A DNA stretch of 64,000 nucleotides from NCBI RefSeq assembly GCF_002776525.5, contig NC_045438.1:146422095-146486094 (forward strand). The letters run 5' to 3'. Under the pieces are notes generated by a model, which was not told the DNA's origin, did no database searches, and saw only the letters and a list, made by a program, of their open reading frames with translations. Numbering within the stretch: position 1 is the stretch's first letter; the number at the start of each line of letters is the position of its first letter. The translations under genes and the position numbers were made by a program. The stretch comes from Piliocolobus tephrosceles (lineage: Eukaryota; Chordata; Mammalia; Primates; Cercopithecidae). Of the stretch, positions 59,891 through 64,000 are shown in pieces.

Positions 59891-59971
59891 CATGGTATTT
59901 CACACGTCGCTTTCATCATTAAATAACCAATGGACACTAGAATAACTCAAAACACTTAAGAAGTAGGCACT

Positions 59972-60291
59972 TTTGTTGTTGTTGTTGTTGTTGCTGTTGT
60001 TGTTGTTTTGAGACAGTTTCATTCTTGTTGCCCAGGCTGGAGTGCAATGGCGCAATCTCAGCTCACCGCAACCTCCACATCCCAGGTTCAAGTGATTCTC
60101 CTGCCTCAGTCTCCCAAGTAGCTGGGATTACAGGTGCCTGCCACCACACCCAGCTAATAGTTTTGTATTTTTAGGTGAGATGAGGTTTCACCATGTTGGC
60201 CAGGCTGGTCTCGAATTCCAACCTCAGGTGATCTGCCCGCCTCAGCCTCGCAAAGTGCTGGGATTACAGGCATGAGCCACCACACCTGGCC
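59972..60291 (-). mobile_element. Alu with (TTG)n tail, reverse orientation
   Basis: The tail is a run of TTG units with one TGC interruption, followed by gagacagtttcattcttg. The head ends at cacacctggcc. Confidence 0.95.
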
Positions 60292-61044
60292 GGAACATTT
60301 TTATTTTCTGGAAAACAGTGTGGTCTGGTGTAAAAAGCATCTAAAGAATACAATTAACTTAGATCTCTAAATTGAAATCTCAAAAATCCCTTAAGAATGA
60401 CTTAATGTACATAGATACAGTAGGCAACATGCTCAGACCTTTAAAAGAGCATTGGAATTTCCATACCGTCTGCAAGCACAGGGTTCATTCTTTACTGACT
60501 ACTCTGTATGTCAGATATCACAACTTCAGATATATTTATGTATTAAATATTATACAATAGTTTATACACAGGCTTATTTTATTCCCTCTCCAGGATATCC
60601 ACATGGTCTCGCTTTTAGGAAGCCTCAGATGACACTTGCCTACAAGATAGCAACTATATGGCATATCCATCATTATGGAGGAAATAAGTTCATACGTAGA
60701 AGTATCTGATATTAACAAAATCAAACCCAAAAAGACTATAGATGTCTAAAGATGCAGAGTATTCAACACACAATTGCAGACTTTAAAGTAAGTAGATGAT
60801 ATACCTGGATAGAATACAAAACATATTTGCCAATATGACACATGTAAAACTGTTCAGCTAGGATAGCTAGCACAATAGTCAAGTTTTGGGTTTTTCAGAT
60901 GAAAAGAACAGCCAATATACGATTAATATATAATGGCTGAAATACTATAAAAGCAGAGCATTATGTCCATAATCAGAATGACTGTTCCGTGGCATAGATT
61001 CAGGGGCATTCACACATGTCCTTCTGAAGCAGGAAAGAGGACTG
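60292..61044. other. unique AT-rich sequence
   Basis: No repeat or exon is recognised. Confidence 0.5.
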
Positions 61045-61275
61045 ATGAAAAGTCCTGGGGCAAGTTGTCCAGGTTCAAATCCTGGTTCCATTACTTATGA
61101 GGCATATGACTAGGGGCAGATTTCTTCTCTGAGCTTCACTCTGTTTCCTCGTCTAACAAATGGGGACAAAGTGGTATTGACTCCATTGTGTTGCTCTGAA
61201 GTTTCAATGAGATGATGCCCACGAAGCTCTCTGAACATGGCTTAGCACATACAAAGCACTGGATACATGTTAACT
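61045..61275 (+). mobile_element. MIR, well preserved
   Basis: Long forward MIR: ccaggttcaaatcctggttc, ttcttctctgagcttcactc and tcgtctaacaaatggggac, then gcacatacaaagcactgg. The ggttcaaatcc step is the tRNA-type B box inherited by MIR, not a tRNA gene. Confidence 0.88.
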
Positions 61276-62104
61276 TTATTACATTCCTGTGACTTAAGTA
61301 AAACACAGATCCTAACACTGGCTGCAAATAGTAACTAGCATGCAAACCTCCATCAGGCTGTCTAACGTTATTCTGTGCTGTTGTGTGGACTTCTCATTGC
61401 GAGAATGGAAAAGGTTGCTGTGGGAGGTCATTACCAACAAATACCAGCAGGCCCTACATCCTGCTTACTTCCTGTAGAGGAGGTAAAATGACAACTCTAG
61501 GCAAGGGATCATCCTCTCTGGGAAATCCAGTAGGCAACCTAATGACAATTCTGCTATCAGCATATCTGTGGAAGTTGTGAGTGGGTGTTACATGGTCATT
61601 CGTGGGCATGTATTTACATTTTACCTGCATGTGATTTTAGCACTGTACACAATATGAACAAATCATTCAGTACAAAATGACTTGTTCATGTTCCTGACTT
61701 TGAAAATGAAAAACATCAACATTTTCCTCTCTTTTCTGGATCAAAGGAAAAAGTCGCACAAGGAAAATCTAGGTTTTAATCATTCATTTCCTTTAACAGG
61801 TTAATGAATGCTTTGTGGAAAAAGGGGGAGCATGTATTTCTATCCTATCATAATTAAAAAACTCTTCAAATAACAAGACATTCGGAAGTTCTTTTCATTA
61901 TCAAATAACTGCAAATTAGTTTATCAAAGTCTTAAAAGGTGTCGCTTAGGGAAAGATCTGAAACTCAAACCTACTTGCTAACATTTCTGATTATTATTTG
62001 TTATTTCTTTCCAGTCTCTGTTTCTTAGTCTTTTTCCTATACCTCACATGTACAACTCTTTCTGTTTTTACTTTTGGATCTCATACTTCTTTCATGTCTT
62101 GTAA
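61276..62104. other. unique sequence
   Basis: No repeat is recognised before the CT-rich array. Confidence 0.5.
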
Positions 62105-62110
62105 GATACC

Positions 62111-62430
62111 TTTTTCTTTCTTTCTTTCTTTCCTTTTTCTTTCCTTCCTTCCTTCCTTCCTTCCTTCCCTCCCTCCCTCCCTCCTTCTTCTCTCCCTCCC
62201 TTCCTTCCTGCCTCCTNNNNNNNNNNNNNNNNNNNNNNNNNNNNNNNNNNNNNNNNNNNNNNNNNNNNNNNNNNNNNNNNNNNNNNNNNNNNNNNNNNNN
62301 NNNNNNNNNNNNNNNNTCCCTCCCTCCCTCCCTCCCTCCCTCCCTCCCTCCCTCCCTCCCTTCCTTCCTTCCTTCCTTCCTTCCTTCCTTCTTTCCTTCT
62401 TCCTTTCTTCCTTTCTTTCTTTCATACAGA
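62111..62430. repeat. CT-rich array (TTTC, TTCC, TCCC units) with a gap
   Basis: Graded tetranucleotide units run from TTTC through TTCC to TCCC and back on both sides of the gap. The array lies between a likely target-site copy (gataccttttt, 62105) and the reverse Alu, so it is best read as an expanded Alu tail. Any frame through it is an artefact. Confidence 0.92.
62217..62316. other. assembly gap (100 N)
   Basis: Exactly 100 N inside the CT-rich array. A round value like this usually marks a gap of unknown size. Confidence 0.99.
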
Positions 62431-62702
62431 GTTTCACTCTGTCACCCAGGCTGGAGTGCAGTGGCGTGATCTCGGCTCACTGCAACCTCTGCCTCCTGGG
62501 TTACGGCAATTCTCCTGTCTCAGCCTCCCGAGTAGCTGGGATCACAGGCACGTGCCACTGTGCCCAGATAATTTTTGTATTTTTAGTAGAGATGGGGTTT
62601 CACCATCTTGGCCAGGTTGATCTCGATCTCCTGACCTCGTGATCCGCCCGCCTTGGCCTCCCAAAGTGCTGGGATTACAGGCGTGAGCCACCACGCCTAG
62701 CC
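62431..62702 (-). mobile_element. Alu, reverse orientation, with expanded tail
   Basis: It starts at gagtttcactctgtcaccc and ends at cacgcctagcc. The flank gatatcttttcttttt after the head resembles gataccttttt before the array. Confidence 0.93.
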
Positions 62703-62804
62703 TGATATCTTTTCTTTTTACCTTTTTATTAGGCTGACTAAATTTTGTAGTGGCTAATTTAGCACATGAATTTTCGGCATCATTACTTACTAAAAGTTAA
62801 GTCT

Positions 62805-63013
62805 CTCCAGCCTGGCCAACATGGTGAAACCCGATCTCTACTAAAAATACAAAAATTAGTCGGGCATAGTGGTGTGTGCCTGTAATTCCAGCTACTCGGG
62901 AGGTTGAGGCAGGGAATCCCTTGAACTCAGAAGGTGGAGGTTGCAGTGAGCTGAGATGGTGCCACTGCACTCCAGCCTGGGTGACAGAGCGAGACTCCGT
63001 CTCAAAAAAAAAA
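62805..63013 (+). mobile_element. Alu, 5'-truncated
   Basis: It begins inside the left arm at ccagcctggccaacatgg and ends in a short A10 tail. Confidence 0.93.
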
Positions 63014-63634
63014 GTCGAGTCTCATTTTTCCCCTTACTCCCCGCCCCCCACTCTGCTCCTCTTGTCCTTTGAGAAGGATTGTTTTTTGCTGTCTGATAAT
63101 GATATAAAGTGGAAGTGACAGAGTGTAAACTGCAAACTACATCCGGCTTCAAAGCAGCTTACGGAAGTCAATGCCATCCATGAGAACCTGGTCCCCTCTG
63201 AAGATGGAAAGACCAGATTCGCATACATTGTAGTATTCCCCGCCACAGGGTATAGAGACTAAATGGATTAAATGGTAAATACATAAAATGAAAATAGTTT
63301 TGTATTATAGCATATATTGAAAAGTCATGATACACATATAAAATATATATCAAATATTTGTCATCTATGTAAAGACACATGTAATAAAATATATTTATAC
63401 ACATATATAGAAACAAGTAATTTTACATTTTCTCTGATGAAATCTAGGGATGATTCTATTATTTATTTAAGAAAATGAGATTCTGAGATTTCATTGTGTT
63501 CTGATGAACACATTCTCGTGATAAAAATGCCTGAATTTTGCAGGATAAACATTTGCCTGGTGGAGCACGTCCTGGAATAACATCATCATGTTCAACATTG
63601 TTTTGTTATAATGATGATAAGAAAAAAAAAAAAT
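63014..63634. other. unique AT-rich sequence
   Basis: No repeat is recognised. A short A run at 63621-63633 adjoins the next element. Confidence 0.5.
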
Positions 63635-63905
63635 CAGTTCCTAGATGGGAGCACTGTCTGGGTGGAGTCTGCATGTTCTCCTCATGCCTGTGGTAGGTTT
63701 TCTCCAAATAGTCAGGCTTCCTCCCACATCCCAGAGCCGTGCACCTCAGATGAATTGGCATGTCCGTATTGTTCCTATGTTGTAGGTGGGTGTGGGTGTG
63801 TGTGAGCACACCCTGTGATTGGATGGCGGCCTCTCCAGAGATGGTGCGCTCCCTGAGCTGCGTACTGGGTAAGGTTCCCGACCACCTGTGACCCTGAACT
63901 GAATT
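63635..63905. repeat. old interspersed repeat of vertebrate-wide type, family not assigned
   Basis: The order of phrases gtctgggtggagtctgcatg, ttctcctcatgcctgtggta, cttcctcccacatcccagag, gatgaattggcatgtccgta, gtgggtgtgggtgtgtgtga and gattggatggcggcctctcc is one I know from an old repeat with relatives in many vertebrates. I cannot give its name. Confidence 0.5.
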
Positions 63906-63916
63906 ATCTTACTTGT

Positions 63917-64000
63917 TTTTATTTTTTTATTTTATTTTATTTTATTTTATTTTTTTTTTGAGATGGAGTCTCGCTCTGTCGCCCAGGCTGGAGTGCAGTG
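63917..64000 (-). mobile_element. Alu, cut by the window end
   Basis: A (TTTTA)n tail leads into gagatggagtctcgctctgt and the right arm. The element continues past 64000. Confidence 0.95.

Noticed and set aside
61065..61090. tRNA-like B box (ggttcaaatcc)
   Set aside because: It is part of a MIR element, which derives from a tRNA; no cloverleaf is present.
61998..62642. 214-codon plus frame and its 118-codon minus partner
   Set aside because: They run through the CT-rich array, 100 N and an Alu; the peptide is low complexity plus Alu translation.

Overview
This is primate nuclear DNA with no confirmed gene. I count 33 Alu elements or fragments (about 9.3 kb, roughly 14-15% of the window). 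They sit among older mammalian repeats: L1, L2, MIR, MaLR LTRs, hAT and Tigger DNA transposons. There are many CA/TG, GA and CT microsatellites and two assembly gaps (10 N at 49527-49536, 100 N at 62217-62316). The youngest-looking Alu (32806-33103) carries the 3'-half variant gatccggccactgc in place of the human-type gatcgcgccactgc. I associate that variant with Old World monkey AluYR elements, so a macaque- or baboon-like source is plausible but not proven.

Layout. 1-14 kb: mostly unique AT-rich DNA with an L1ME tail (3690-4307), a 47-bp tandem duplication (2472-2565), and a 254-bp duplicated Alu-plus-flank module (8204-8457 and 10267-10522). 14-30 kb: MER5A, scattered Alus, L2 and MIR, and a solo THE1-type LTR with intact 5-bp duplications (20418-20789). 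30-35 kb: an old L1 (30560-34425) interrupted by four Alus. 35-45 kb: L2, a 5'-truncated primate L1 (39268-40051), a Tigger element and tandem Alus. 45-48 kb: unique DNA with a GATA/AP-1/ETS motif cluster. 49-56 kb: L2-rich DNA with an MLT1 LTR and a 4.7-kb Alu-free stretch. 56-64 kb: Alus, a MER1B-like element with its target duplication, MIR and L2, a CT-rich array, an old vertebrate-type repeat (63635-63905), and an Alu cut by the window end.

The open reading frames are short, mostly lie in Alu, L1 or simple repeats, and often lack an ATG. The window therefore reads as intron or intergenic DNA. Two stretches look like candidate unannotated exons (13078-13314 plus, with a downstream AATAAA; 15816-15960 minus, with good splice sites on both sides). 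One 211-bp stretch (46947-47157) looks like a candidate enhancer. These three and the 8.2/10.3-kb duplication are the best leads. I found no previously undescribed system.
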